Of a DNA stretch of 64,000 nucleotides, positions 26,371 through 34,797 are shown piece by piece. The translations under genes and the position numbers were made by a program. The stretch's first letter is position 1, and each line of letters starts with the position of its first letter. The stretch is from assembly GCF_024281035.1 (NCBI RefSeq), contig NZ_JAMXLH010000053.1:62001-126000 (forward strand), read 5' to 3'. Source of the DNA: Paraburkholderia sp. (lineage in GTDB: Bacteria > Pseudomonadota > Gammaproteobacteria > Burkholderiales > Burkholderiaceae). The notes beneath the pieces were generated by a model. The model searched no databases. It was not told where the DNA came from and worked only from the letters and a program-made list of their open reading frames with translations.

Positions 26371-26745
26371 ACATCCTCCTGTTGCAGAACGTCGCTGAAA
26401 CGTCGCTGGAAATTCCGGCTGGCGTCGCCCTGCCTGATTTTTTCCAGGTTGTGCGATCGCACCAAGCCTACTCAGTCAGCAATCCTACGCGCTTTCCACT
26501 TCGACCCGTAGAAAGTTGCCAGGCGAAATGCGACGGGGACCAGGGATAATCTGCACAGCATGAACGCGCATGCGCGTGACGAAAGCGCGATGCCGGCGCT
26601 GGTCGAGAGAGGCTGTAAAAGAAGGAAAGAGGAGGTAAAAATGGCGATGAGAAAAGCGTGCGACCCAGGAACCCGAGCGCGATAACGTCGGTGCAAAGGC
26701 CATTTCCTTCAGCAGACGCCCGGGCGTTGGGTTTGAACCGCGTAT
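26371..26745. other. Intergenic stretch, one tiny open frame
   Basis: The only item of note is the 41-codon frame at 26560-26685. The rest shows no family resemblance on either strand. Confidence 0.5.
26560..26685 (+). CDS. Possible 41-residue small protein
   Basis: ATG at 26560 lies 10 bp after a GATAAT (-10-like) box, and the frame runs 41 codons to TAA. Inside it, a strong Shine-Dalgarno AGAGGAGG stands 5 nt before an in-frame ATG at 26641 that would give only 14 residues. The predicted product is basic (KRRKEEVKMAMRKA). There is no known family. This may be a real small gene, a leader peptide or chance. Confidence 0.25.
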   Translation: MNAHARDESAMPALVERGCKRRKEEVKMAMRKACDPGTRAR

Positions 26746-27549
26746 TCAGTGAACCGTGCGTGTGGCGGGCACGCCGGAGTACGAACGCACCGGCGACGAA
26801 ATCCAGTATCCCGCGTCAGCATCGTAGACCGTCCAGTGATCGCTCGCGTATTCCGCGCGCGTCACCAATGCAGCCTGTAGCGCGACGCCGAGCGCATGTG
26901 CGAACGTCACGTCGTCCATTGCATCGATACGCTCGACCGATTGCGGGTAATCGTAGGCGCCGATGTGTTCCCATTGTTCGCGCATGACGTCGAAGGCACC
27001 CTGGCTGAAATTGAAAACAGCGCCCTCGACGGGATTGGGCACGTTGAATGTGAGTTCGACGAAGCGCAGGCGCGGCGCGCCGTTCGCGATGATCAGTGCG
27101 CCGGTTGCATCGCATTCGAAGCTGAACGCCATGGCGCATTTGAGCGGCCCGTCGGCCTCCCGAATACACCCGCACAGATCGAATGCCGACAACGGTATGC
27201 ATTGCCAGCCGTCCGATTCGCCGCGCGTATGGTCGATATTGCGCAGTGTGGCGTAGAGATAGGCGTGAAGGCGCGAAACGAAAACGACCAGATCCCGATG
27301 GTCCTCGCTGCGCACCCATGCGGGCTCGGTATGGTGCGAGCCGTCGGCGAGGCGCATGTGACGAATGACGATCCAGAGAGCGAAAGGGGCGATATAGTCG
27401 GTCGGCATGAGGAAAACACGTTGAATGTCGGGGTTCACCGAACGATACGTCGGCACAAAAACAGGCGCTTGATAAATGGCCGACATGCAAGACGGAGGCC
27501 ACGGTTGCTGGCCAGTATCACGGGGCCTGTCTTCGCTGGCCCCGTCCAT
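26746..27549 (-). CDS. Conserved-looking hypothetical protein
   Basis: A 267-residue soluble protein without signal peptide or membrane segment. It is acidic and aromatic-rich, with recurring Trp and Tyr (DYIAPFALWIVIRHM, GWQCIPLSAFDLCGC, YASDHWTVYDADAGYW). I recognise no domain. The codon pattern is that of a real gene, with strong third-position GC. Alternative starts at 27486 (MSAIYQAP) and 27408 (MPTDYIAP) are possible; the first ATG is kept because a GGAG lies 9 nt upstream of it. It stands alone in an accessory-looking stretch, so no function is proposed. Confidence 0.6.
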   Translation of the reverse strand: MDGASEDRPRDTGQQPWPPSCMSAIYQAPVFVPTYRSVNPDIQRVFLMPTDYIAPFALWIVIRHMRLADGSHHTEPAWVRSEDHRDLVVFVSRLHAYLYATLRNIDHTRGESDGWQCIPLSAFDLCGCIREADGPLKCAMAFSFECDATGALIIANGAPRLRFVELTFNVPNPVEGAVFNFSQGAFDVMREQWEHIGAYDYPQSVERIDAMDDVTFAHALGVALQAALVTRAEYASDHWTVYDADAGYWISSPVRSYSGVPATRTVH

Positions 27550-27887
27550 GACCGCCGACTCCGAAGAGCCCTCGTCTCCCGCCCTATTTAATCAATGTGG
27601 ACTGCGAATAATGTCGCAGACCTTCGCCTATGCGAGATATTGTTAGCCGGATGAAAGATAACATATAAGACCGCGCTTTTGCGGTCTCGATTTATGGCGC
27701 TTAAGCGTCGGCGCTTCACATTCGCCAGCCCGCACCCGCCGCGAACAACCGATGGCTCCATGACTTCGCGCGGTCGTGGCTCTAGCAGCGGCGCGGCAGT
27801 TCGCTTACGCTCAACGTTGTCGCCGACAGGAGAGCGGCGACAACGCATGCCGCGGAACACACCCAGAACAAATCGAGGAGAACACGC
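27550..27887. other. Intergenic stretch before the GNAT gene
   Basis: Contains a 7-bp hairpin (AGACCGC at 27668 with GCGGTCT at 27681) in an A+T-rich patch. The rest is leader sequence for the downstream acetyltransferase. No gene is seen. Confidence 0.5.
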
Positions 27888-28361
27888 TTGAGCGATACCG
27901 TCGAAATCCGCCCCGTCACACCCGCCGATTACGAAGCCTGGCTGCCGCTGTGGGACGGCTACAACCGCTTTTACGGCCGCTTCGGGCCGACGGCGCTGCC
28001 GGAGGCGATCACGCGCACGACGTGGTCGCGCTTCTTCGACGGCCTCGAGCCGATGCACGCACTCGTCGCCGTGCGGGGTGGTCACAGCGGCGGCCACATC
28101 GTCGGGCTCGTGCACTACATTTTTCACCGCAGCACGACGCTGCAAGGTCCGACCTGCTATCTGCAGGATCTCTTCACCGCCGAATCCGAGCGCGGCAAGG
28201 GCGTGGGGCGCGCGCTGATCGAAGGCGTCTACGCGGCGGCGAAGGCGGCAAACGCATCGCGCGTTTACTGGCACACGCACGAGACGAATCACACGGCCAT
28301 GCGCCTCTATGACGGCGTGGCCGACAAGCCCGGCTTCGTCATGTACCGCAAGGACGTGTGA
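27888..28361 (+). CDS. GNAT-family N-acetyltransferase
   Basis: A 157-residue single-domain acetyltransferase. The acetyl-CoA loop is present as LFTAESERGKGVGRALIEGVYAAAK (about residues 97-120, the R/Q-x-x-G-x-G/A pattern), followed by the conserved ASRVYWHTHETNHTAMRLYDGVADKPGFVMY tail typical of small GNATs. The start is TTG at 27888, preferred because GAGGAG lies 7 nt upstream. The acceptor substrate is unknown. It converges with the DUF3501 gene, which ends 8 bp beyond its stop. Confidence 0.85.
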   Translation: MSDTVEIRPVTPADYEAWLPLWDGYNRFYGRFGPTALPEAITRTTWSRFFDGLEPMHALVAVRGGHSGGHIVGLVHYIFHRSTTLQGPTCYLQDLFTAESERGKGVGRALIEGVYAAAKAANASRVYWHTHETNHTAMRLYDGVADKPGFVMYRKDV

Positions 28362-28368
28362 CGCGGCG

Positions 28369-28950
28369 TCAGTCGAGGTCGGCGGCGAGCGCCGCGCGCG
28401 TATCGGCGTCGATTGTCTGCACCGGCACGCGATAGTTCGGATGATCGCAGCCGATCATGAGCGCCGCACCGTCGCGCAAGCGCGCCTTCATCGCAGGCGT
28501 GAGTTCGAAACGCACGAAATGCACCGCCGAGGTCTTCTCGGCGGTCTCGCGTTCGAGATCTTCATCGGCGATGGCGTAGACCGGCGCGTCGCCCTCCACC
28601 TGCAGGAATACGCGGTCCTCGATGCCGATGAGCCGCCCGAGCGCGGCGCGGCGCTCGATCTCGTTCTTGTACTCGATCTGCATGGTCGCCTTCAGGTTGC
28701 TGCCATCGGGTACGAGCGGCTGATACACGTCCAGCTCGCTCTGGATGCCGTCTTCGTCGAAGATCTTCTCGATGTGCAGCATCTCCTGGATCTGATAGCG
28801 GATCGTTGCTTCGTCCTCGAACAGGAACGTCAGGTGATTGCCGAGCGCGACGGCGCGCCGCTTCTTGTGTTCGATGATGCGAGCGCGCATGTCGTTGCGC
28901 ACCTTCGCGTAAGCCTCCAGCGTCAACAGCGAATTTCTCGCGATCGTCAT
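28369..28950 (-). CDS. DUF3501 family protein
   Basis: A 193-residue cytoplasmic protein of the DUF3501 type (TIARNSLLTLEAYAKVRNDMRARIIEHKKRRAVALGNHLTFLFEDEATIRYQIQEML at the N-terminus). It has no cofactor motif that I can see, apart from a conserved Cys-Asp-His (IGCDHPNYRVPV) near the C-terminus. The start at 28950 is chosen because the family begins with this MTI segment. It is the last gene of a three-gene unit with an iron-sulfur CCG protein and a rubrerythrin, a grouping seen repeatedly in Proteobacteria. The shared context suggests a role in oxidative or peroxide stress. Confidence 0.82.
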   Translation of the reverse strand: MTIARNSLLTLEAYAKVRNDMRARIIEHKKRRAVALGNHLTFLFEDEATIRYQIQEMLHIEKIFDEDGIQSELDVYQPLVPDGSNLKATMQIEYKNEIERRAALGRLIGIEDRVFLQVEGDAPVYAIADEDLERETAEKTSAVHFVRFELTPAMKARLRDGAALMIGCDHPNYRVPVQTIDADTRAALAADLD

Positions 28951-29007
28951 CGTCAGTGCCTCATCATGCAGTGAGTGGGTGAGCAGTAAATGGATGAGCA
29001 GCAATGC

Positions 29008-30363
29008 CTAAATGCCATAGGCGCGGCGCAAGAGCGTGAGCGGATGCGCGAGCGGCGGCTCGCCGAGCTGCATTTCGCCGATGCCCTGTGCAATGTGATG
29101 GCCCGCCAGCGCGCAGTCCGATGCAATGAAGCGCGGCTCGCCCTCCGCCATCAGCCGGAACACGGGTGTGCCGATTTTCATCGCCATCGCGTGAAATTCC
29201 TTCTTCACACCGAATGTGCCCGCATGCCCCGAGCAACGTTCGACCACGTTGACCTTCGTGTCGGGCACGAGCGAGAGCAGCTCGGACGTCTTGCGGCCGA
29301 TGTTCTGCACGCGCGCGTGGCACGGAACGTGATACGACACGTTGCCGAGCGGCGCGCGGAAATCGGTCTTGAGCAGGCCGTCGCGATGCCGCGCAATGAA
29401 GTATTCGAACGGATCCCAGAACGCGTCGCTCACGGCGCGCGTTTCGGCATCGTCGGGAAACATGAGCGGCAGCTCATGCTTGTACATCAGCACGCAGCTC
29501 GGCACCGCGCCGATCAGCGCGTAACCCTCGCGCGCGTATTGCGCGAGCACCGGCATGTTGTGCGCTTTCTTTTTCGCCACGCCTTCCAGATTGCCCTGTT
29601 CGAGCAGCGGCATGCCGCAGCACGCTTCGCTTTTTACGAGCACCCAGTCGATGTCGTTGTGATCGAGCACCGCGAGCAGATCGTGGCCGATGCCCGGCTC
29701 GTTGAAATTCACGTAGCACGTCGCATAGATCGCCACCTTGCCCGGCGTGCGTTCACCATCGCGCACCTTGCGCACTTCGCGTGCCTTGTCCGCCGACGCG
29801 CGCTTCGCTGCGCTGCGGAATTTGTGCGGAGCGAAGTCGGGCAGCCACGCCTTGCGGTCCACGCCGAGCGCATCCTCCATCACGCCGCGCATGGCCTTCG
29901 TGTGATTCACGGCGTTGACGGTCTGCGTGACCACCGGAATACCCGCGAGATAACCAAGCGTATCCGTGTTCGACAGCACACGGTCGCGCAGCTTCACGTC
30001 GCCATTGCGGTAATCGATGGCTTTCGCGCGCAGCATCAGGTGCGGAAAGTCCACATTCCACGGATGCGGCGGCACATACGGGCATTTCGTCATGTAGCAG
30101 AGGTCGCACAAATAACACTGATCGACCACCTGACCGTACTTCGATTTGTCGACGTCATGCGCCTCGCCGGAATCGGTCGCGTCCACGAGATCGAACAGTG
30201 CGGGAAACGCGCCGCACAACGATACGCAGCGGCGGCACCCCGCGCAGATGTCGAATACGCGCGCCAATTCGGCGTCGCGCTTTTCCGGGTCATAGAACGC
30301 TTCGGACGTCCAGTCGAGCGGATGCCGCGTCGGCGCTTCGAGGCTGCCTTCCTTATGGGGCAT
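29008..30363 (-). CDS. Heterodisulfide reductase-related iron-sulfur (CCG domain) protein
   Basis: A 451-residue cytoplasmic protein with two [4Fe-4S] ferredoxin motifs: Cys40/43/46/50 in CAGCRRCVSLC and Cys83/86/89/94 in CYLCDLCYMTKC. These are followed by CCG-type repeats as in GlpC, LutA and HdrB. The first CCG site is intact (Cys216 with Cys248-Cys249 in SEACCG). The second is degenerate, reading CSG at 377-379 after Cys348. The start at 30363 follows GGAG at a good distance. It lies between rubrerythrin and DUF3501 on the same strand. It probably moves electrons to rubrerythrin or reduces a disulfide; the partner is not known. Confidence 0.87.
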   Translation of the reverse strand: MPHKEGSLEAPTRHPLDWTSEAFYDPEKRDAELARVFDICAGCRRCVSLCGAFPALFDLVDATDSGEAHDVDKSKYGQVVDQCYLCDLCYMTKCPYVPPHPWNVDFPHLMLRAKAIDYRNGDVKLRDRVLSNTDTLGYLAGIPVVTQTVNAVNHTKAMRGVMEDALGVDRKAWLPDFAPHKFRSAAKRASADKAREVRKVRDGERTPGKVAIYATCYVNFNEPGIGHDLLAVLDHNDIDWVLVKSEACCGMPLLEQGNLEGVAKKKAHNMPVLAQYAREGYALIGAVPSCVLMYKHELPLMFPDDAETRAVSDAFWDPFEYFIARHRDGLLKTDFRAPLGNVSYHVPCHARVQNIGRKTSELLSLVPDTKVNVVERCSGHAGTFGVKKEFHAMAMKIGTPVFRLMAEGEPRFIASDCALAGHHIAQGIGEMQLGEPPLAHPLTLLRRAYGI

Positions 30364-30506
30364 GACGTCTCCGGTTCTGCGTTTCTGGTTTCTGGTTATC
30401 GGGGCGCGAGCACAGTCATTCAGCCATACGCTCGCCTCGCGCCGGCGCATGGCCGGCGCGAAAGCGGAACAAAACCGGCGCAAACCCAGCGCCGTGGGTC
30501 GCGCGA

Positions 30507-30929
30507 TCAGTCCGCGAGTACGTCCAGCGCCTTCGTGTAGCGGTTCGCGTGGCTGCGCTCCGCCTTCGCCAGCGTCTCGAACCAGTTCGCGATTTCGTCG
30601 AAGCCCTCTTCGCGCGCCACCTTCGCCATGCCGGGATACATGTCGGTGTATTCGTGCGTTTCGCCTGCAATCGCCGACTGGAGGTTCAGCCGCGACGAAC
30701 CGAACGGCAGGCCGGTGGCCGGGTCGCCCACCGCTTCCAGATACTCGAGGTGGCCGTGCGCATGGCCCGTTTCGCCTTCGGCGGTCGAGCGGAACAGCGC
30801 GGCGACATCGTTCTGGCCTTCCACGTCGGCCTTTGCCGCGAAGTAAAGATAGCGGCGATTCGCCTGCGATTCGCCTGCAAATGCATCCTTGAGATTTTGT
30901 TCCGTCTTCGAGCCCTTTAGCTGTGCCAT
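30507..30929 (-). CDS. Rubrerythrin (ferritin-like diiron protein, no rubredoxin domain)
   Basis: A 140-residue diiron four-helix protein. The Glu/His iron ligands lie in FAGESQANRRY, EGETGHAHGHLEYL and FDEIANWFETLAKAERSHANRY. The usual C-terminal rubredoxin domain is absent, so electrons must come from another protein, and the adjacent iron-sulfur gene is the obvious candidate. Rubrerythrins reduce hydrogen peroxide to water. The start is backed by a strong ribosome site (AAGGAGG). It heads the operon rubrerythrin, CCG iron-sulfur protein, DUF3501. Confidence 0.9.
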   Translation of the reverse strand: MAQLKGSKTEQNLKDAFAGESQANRRYLYFAAKADVEGQNDVAALFRSTAEGETGHAHGHLEYLEAVGDPATGLPFGSSRLNLQSAIAGETHEYTDMYPGMAKVAREEGFDEIANWFETLAKAERSHANRYTKALDVLAD

Positions 30930-31222
30930 CTGTGCCTCCTTCCATCGGCGTCATTGTGGGGACGCAGCGCTGCCCGCGATTCTTGCAGTGCAACAGGCCA
31001 TGGATGCGGGTACGCCGCATCTATCAATCTAGGAGGTGACCGGTGCCTTCCCAATTGTGATTTTCAATCCCGCCGATAGCCGCGCCACGCAAGCAAGGGC
31101 TTGATATATATCTACTGCGAACGCATCGCGTTGCCCAATATGTGGAATCCCTCCTTGCAGTCGCTCGCACGCGACCTACAGTGAGTAATTGCCACCCCCA
31201 AACACGCTCTAACGGAGCTGAC

Positions 31223-31582
31223 ATGCGACTTACGATCCTGATCAACGGTTCCGACCCGACCGTCAATCACGACTACGCCGTCCTGTGGCTCGACACCGAT
31301 CAGCACCGCTGGTCGCGCGAGTCGCACGATGGGATTGCCCTGCCGGAATGGGGCGAGATGCGCGACACGAACGGCGTGACATCGCTGTGCGCGCCGCTCG
31401 ATGATTCACCGCTTTGCACCCTGCGCGGCTTGCATGTAAACCGCCGCCAGGAAATCAGTTCTGCACATGGCGACGCGACCTGGTCGTGCGAGTCGTCGCA
31501 TTCGCCGATGGAAGGTCAATGGCGGCTGCAAGCCGTCGACCGCCAGATCGTGCACGCCGAACACGCGTTGTTCGCGGGCTGA
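31223..31582 (+). CDS. DUF3564-type conserved protein
   Basis: A 119-residue soluble protein that I associate with the DUF3564 family of Burkholderiales (MRLTILINGSDPTVNHDYAVLWLD at the start). It is acidic, with several Trp and His but no recognisable catalytic motif. The ATG at 31223 follows GGAG. It diverges from the rubrerythrin operon with about 290 bp between, and a terminator-like hairpin follows it. Function is unknown. Confidence 0.72.
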   Translation: MRLTILINGSDPTVNHDYAVLWLDTDQHRWSRESHDGIALPEWGEMRDTNGVTSLCAPLDDSPLCTLRGLHVNRRQEISSAHGDATWSCESSHSPMEGQWRLQAVDRQIVHAEHALFAG

Positions 31583-31893
31583 CGACGCAGCGCGTCGCGC
31601 AGTCCCGCTTCGGTTCCGCCCGGAATCACCTTCGAATCCGCAAGCACGCGGCGCTGTCCAGACAGCGCCGCGTCGCGTCTTGCGTGCATGTTTTGCATGC
31701 ATGTGCGGACATGCCCTGCGCGCGCAATCCGTCCGATGAATACAGCCGATGACCGGAGCCGGGCCAACGAATAGCGCCGCGCCGCGCACATGACACGCGT
31801 AGTGCGGCGCGACGGCATCACTGGCCGCGCGCGAACGTGCCCGCTATACTTCCAGGCCGCCTTCAACCGCCCTGCGTTTTGCCTACCCTGCCG
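31583..31893. other. Intergenic stretch with terminator hairpin and endonuclease promoter
   Basis: Besides the hairpin at 31646-31673 it holds a TATACT box (31845-31850) at a plausible distance from the nuclease start at 31894. No gene is seen. Confidence 0.5.
31646..31673 (+). terminator. Perfect 13-bp hairpin after the DUF3564-type gene
   Basis: ACGCGGCGCTGTC (31646-31658) pairs exactly with GACAGCGCCGCGT (31661-31673). There is no T tract. Confidence 0.55.
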
Positions 31894-32670
31894 ATGAAGA
31901 AGCTGTTTGCCTGTCTCCTGATGGCTGTCGCGAGCCACGCATTTGCCGCGCCGGCCTGCACCGACTTCGTCCCCGATGGTCAGTTCCCGAAGCTCACGAA
32001 TCCGCGCATGGCGCCGAAAACGCGCATGCTCTGCTACTCGGATTTCGTCGTACTGCATTCGGGCATCACCCACGGCCCGCTGTGGTCCGCGGAACATCTC
32101 ACGCGCGATCGCCTCGAAGCGGCGAAAGACATGACGCGCACGAACCGCTTCTTCGCGGACGAGCGTCTGCCGGACGGCGAAGGCGCGACGCTCGCCGACT
32201 ACAAGCGCAGCGGTTTCGATCGCGGCCATATGAGCCCGGCGGGCAATCGCTGGAATGAGCAGGCGATGGCGGAGTCGTTCTCGCTTGCAAATATCGTGCC
32301 GCAGAATCGTATTAACAATCAGCGCCTGTGGTCGCATATCGAATCGGCCGTGCGCCGGCTCACGATGAAATACGGCGAGACCTGGGTCGTGACCGGCCCG
32401 CTCTTCACGGGTGCGCAGTTGCAGACGATCGGCACGTCGCGCGTGCTCGTGCCGACGCAGATCTTCAAGGTGGTGTACGTGCCGTCGCAGCAGCTCGCAT
32501 TCGCTATCGTCGCCGACAACACGACCGCCGAGCATTACGAGGTGCGCTCGGTGCGCGCGCTCGAACAGCAAAGCGGAATCAGCTTTCCCGGCATTCCCGC
32601 GAACGCCGCCAGCCAGACGCGGGTATCGTTCAACGGGCACGGGTTCGGTGTGAGCAGGTGGGGCGGGTAA
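31894..32670 (+). CDS. Secreted DNA/RNA non-specific endonuclease
   Basis: A 258-residue beta-beta-alpha metal nuclease of the NucA/EndoG (NUC1) family. A cleavable signal peptide (MKKLFACLLMAVASHAFA) exports it. The catalytic histidine is His112 in the family motif FDRGHMSPAGN, and the metal-binding asparagine follows in NIVPQN about 30 residues later. The start at 31894 is chosen because it begins the signal peptide. No inhibitor or secretion gene is adjacent, so it is more likely a periplasmic or extracellular scavenging nuclease than a toxin. Confidence 0.88.
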   Translation: MKKLFACLLMAVASHAFAAPACTDFVPDGQFPKLTNPRMAPKTRMLCYSDFVVLHSGITHGPLWSAEHLTRDRLEAAKDMTRTNRFFADERLPDGEGATLADYKRSGFDRGHMSPAGNRWNEQAMAESFSLANIVPQNRINNQRLWSHIESAVRRLTMKYGETWVVTGPLFTGAQLQTIGTSRVLVPTQIFKVVYVPSQQLAFAIVADNTTAEHYEVRSVRALEQQSGISFPGIPANAASQTRVSFNGHGFGVSRWGG

Positions 32671-32681
32671 GTGACAAATCG

Positions 32682-32703
32682 GCGCCGGATAAGCGCCGGA
32701 TAA
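32682..32703. repeat. 11-bp tandem duplication
   Basis: GCGCCGGATAA occurs twice in direct tandem, 11 bp after the endonuclease stop codon. Confidence 0.75.
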
Positions 32704-32761
32704 ATGCTGTGCGGGCGGCTCGCCATACTGCCCGCCATGACGGACGTTCGAGGAGGATCAC

Positions 32762-33025
32762 ATGGTGTTCGAAGCCTACGCAAACGACGACGACGTCCTC
32801 AACGTCGAGGGCGATGCGCTCACGCTCACGAACGGCACGACGCGCGTAACGCTCTCAGGCACGCTCGCGCTGACGCGTGACAAGCGCGGGCTTGCGGCCG
32901 CACTCGCGCTCAAGGCGGCGCTCGACAGCGTCGTGCGGACCTTGCAGGCGGACCCGCATTTACCCGCCAGAATTACCGACGAACCGGATGAAAAACCCGG
33001 CGTTGTCGATAACCCGTTCTCCTGA
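32762..33025 (+). CDS. Small conserved hypothetical protein
   Basis: An 87-residue soluble acidic protein with a strong ribosome site (AGGAGG, 6 nt before ATG). The middle has a beta-type stretch (DALTLTNGTTRVTLSGTLALTRDKRGLAAALALKAALDSVV) and the C-terminus is rich in Asp, Glu and Pro. I recognise no family. The base and codon usage match the neighbours. It is followed 4 bp after its stop by an 11-bp tandem repeat and converges on the HAD phosphatase gene. Confidence 0.6.
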   Translation: MVFEAYANDDDVLNVEGDALTLTNGTTRVTLSGTLALTRDKRGLAAALALKAALDSVVRTLQADPHLPARITDEPDEKPGVVDNPFS

Positions 33026-33029
33026 TTTG

Positions 33030-33073
33030 CATCGATTCAGCATCGGTTCAGCGTCGGTTCCGGATCGGTTCAA
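33030..33073. repeat. 11-bp imperfect tandem repeat x4
   Basis: CATCGATTCAG, CATCGGTTCAG, CGTCGGTTCCG and GATCGGTTCAA lie in exact register between two convergent stop codons. Confidence 0.75.
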
Positions 33074-33085
33074 TCCGCGCAACCG

Positions 33086-33721
33086 TCAACGCGCGCCGCC
33101 AGCGGCCACGAGCGGCGGTAGCGCCCCTGTCCCGCGTATCCACGCATGATCGGCAAGCCCGGCCATTTCACGGTCGCCGCGGCTGTCGCCGTACGCGTAG
33201 AGCGTAGCGGGCGCGCGCTCGCCCCACCATGCGCGCAGCCGCGCGACCTTCTCCGGCCCCCAGCAGTTGAGCCCCGCGAGCCGTCCCGTATAAACGCCGT
33301 CACGCCATTCCAGTTCGCTCGACAACACCGTCCCGATGCCGACCGTCGCCGCCCATTTGCGCAGATACACCGAAGGCGACGCGCTCACGAGCACGACCTC
33401 ATGGCCGAGCGCCTGGTGTTCGCGAACGCGCGCGAGCATCTCCGGGCGCAAGAGCGCGGGCAACCGCGTATCGACAAAACGCTGCGCCGCCGCTTCGATC
33501 GTCTCGCGCCGCACGGGGCCGAACATGGCGTACATGAAGCGCGCCTTGGTCGGCCCGCGTTCGGACCAGCCCGGCGCGATACCGACTAGCCACGGCAGGC
33601 AGCGCACCGCTGCAAGCGCGAAGCGCAGCGGGCCGCCCGCGTCGAGCAGGAACGCGCGGAAGCTGTCGGTGGTGGTGATAGTGCCATCGAAATCGAATGC
33701 GGCAACGACGCGGTCGCTCAT
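33086..33721 (-). CDS. HAD-superfamily phosphatase (subfamily IB, SerB-like)
   Basis: A 211-residue cytoplasmic hydrolase. All four HAD motifs are present: DFDGT at residues 10-14 (nucleophile Asp10, acid Asp12), the serine motif in VLVSASPSVYL, the lysine near KVARL, and the acidic GDSRGDREM. The alpha-helical cap between motifs 1 and 2 is that of the HAD-IB group that includes SerB and phosphatidylglycerophosphatase C-like enzymes. The substrate is not evident. It lies next to rarD on the minus strand, with a repeat-bearing gap of about 180 bp between them. Confidence 0.85.
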   Translation of the reverse strand: MSDRVVAAFDFDGTITTTDSFRAFLLDAGGPLRFALAAVRCLPWLVGIAPGWSERGPTKARFMYAMFGPVRRETIEAAAQRFVDTRLPALLRPEMLARVREHQALGHEVVLVSASPSVYLRKWAATVGIGTVLSSELEWRDGVYTGRLAGLNCWGPEKVARLRAWWGERAPATLYAYGDSRGDREMAGLADHAWIRGTGALPPLVAAGGAR

Positions 33722-33810
33722 GAATCGGGAGCCGGAAGGCGGAAAAAGTGAGAGGAAAAGTTGACGCCGTGCGCGGCGAAACCGCGGTCATTGTCGGCGC
33801 AGGCTGTGAA

Positions 33811-33870
33811 CGGTTGCAAGCGGTTGCAAGCGGTTGCAAGTGGTTGGAAGCGGTTGCAGGCGGCTGCATA
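33811..33870. repeat. 10-bp tandem repeat x6 (CGGTTGCAAG)
   Basis: Three perfect CGGTTGCAAG units are followed by TGGTTGGAAG, CGGTTGCAGG and CGGCTGCATA, between the rarD stop and the HAD phosphatase start. Confidence 0.85.
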
Positions 33871-33903
33871 ACCGTGAACAAATCGACGCGTTCAAGCCAG
33901 GTC

Positions 33904-34797
33904 CTACCGCGAAAGCCGCACATAGCGCGCGCTATGCAGCGCCGTGAGCGCAACGGCAATCCAGATCGGCACATAAGTCGCAAGCTGACCGGCGCCCAGA
34001 TGCTCGCCGAGCACGGTCACCGAGATGATCACGAGCAGCACCGGCTCGACGTAGCCCAGGATGCCGAAGAGCGCCATCGGCAGCAGGCGGCTCGCCTTGA
34101 GGTAAGACGCGAGCGCGACCGTGCTGATCACGCCCAGCCCAGGCAGCAGCGCGAACGTGAGGAACGGGCGTCCGTCGAGTAGTGCGAACGACCCGCCTGC
34201 CCACGCATACGCAATCGCAACGGGCAGCAACAAAATCATCTCGACGGCGAAGGTCGTGAGCGAATCCGCGTTGATCTTACGGCGCAGCACGAAATACGGC
34301 GGATAACCGAACACCACGAGCAGCGTCGGCCACGAAAACGCATGCGTGGCCCAGAGTTCGTGGGCCACGCCGACTGCCGCGCACGCTACGGAAACCCACT
34401 GGAGCGTATCGAGCCGCTCGTGATAATAGAAGCGCCCCACCACCACCATCGCGAGCGGCAGCAGGAAATAGCCGAGCGACACTTCGAGCACGCGCCCGTG
34501 CAGCGGCGCCCAGAGAAACACCCAGAGCTGCGAGCCCAGCAGCGCGGCGCACGCGGCCAGCGAAAGCGCCGTGCGCGGCTCCTTGACCATGCGCGCGGCG
34601 AGTGCGCCCAACTGCGCACCCCGCCCGCGCAGCAGCAAAACCCCGAGCGCGCCAGGCGTCGTCCAGATCACGCGCCACGCAAAGATATCGAGGCCGCCGA
34701 GCGGCTTGAGCAGCAGCGCATAGATCGACATCAGCGCGAACAGCGCCGACGCGCCCGTGGAAAGCGCAATGCCGCGTCCCGGCTCGTACTGGTTCAT
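33904..34797 (-). CDS. rarD: EamA-family transporter, RarD type
   Basis: A 297-residue membrane protein with ten predicted helices in two EamA repeats. The N-terminus GIALSTGASALFALMSIYALLLKPLGGLDIFAWRVIW matches RarD. RarD-like proteins are drug/metabolite carriers of uncertain substrate; the name comes from chloramphenicol sensitivity in Pseudomonas. It is on the minus strand, divergent from egtD with about 430 bp between. It has no other operon partner. Confidence 0.85.
   Translation of the reverse strand: MNQYEPGRGIALSTGASALFALMSIYALLLKPLGGLDIFAWRVIWTTPGALGVLLLRGRGAQLGALAARMVKEPRTALSLAACAALLGSQLWVFLWAPLHGRVLEVSLGYFLLPLAMVVVGRFYYHERLDTLQWVSVACAAVGVAHELWATHAFSWPTLLVVFGYPPYFVLRRKINADSLTTFAVEMILLLPVAIAYAWAGGSFALLDGRPFLTFALLPGLGVISTVALASYLKASRLLPMALFGILGYVEPVLLVIISVTVLGEHLGAGQLATYVPIWIAVALTALHSARYVRLSR

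Noticed and set aside
33811..33870. CRISPR array
   Set aside because: Units are 10 bp and contiguous without spacers, and no cas genes are present.
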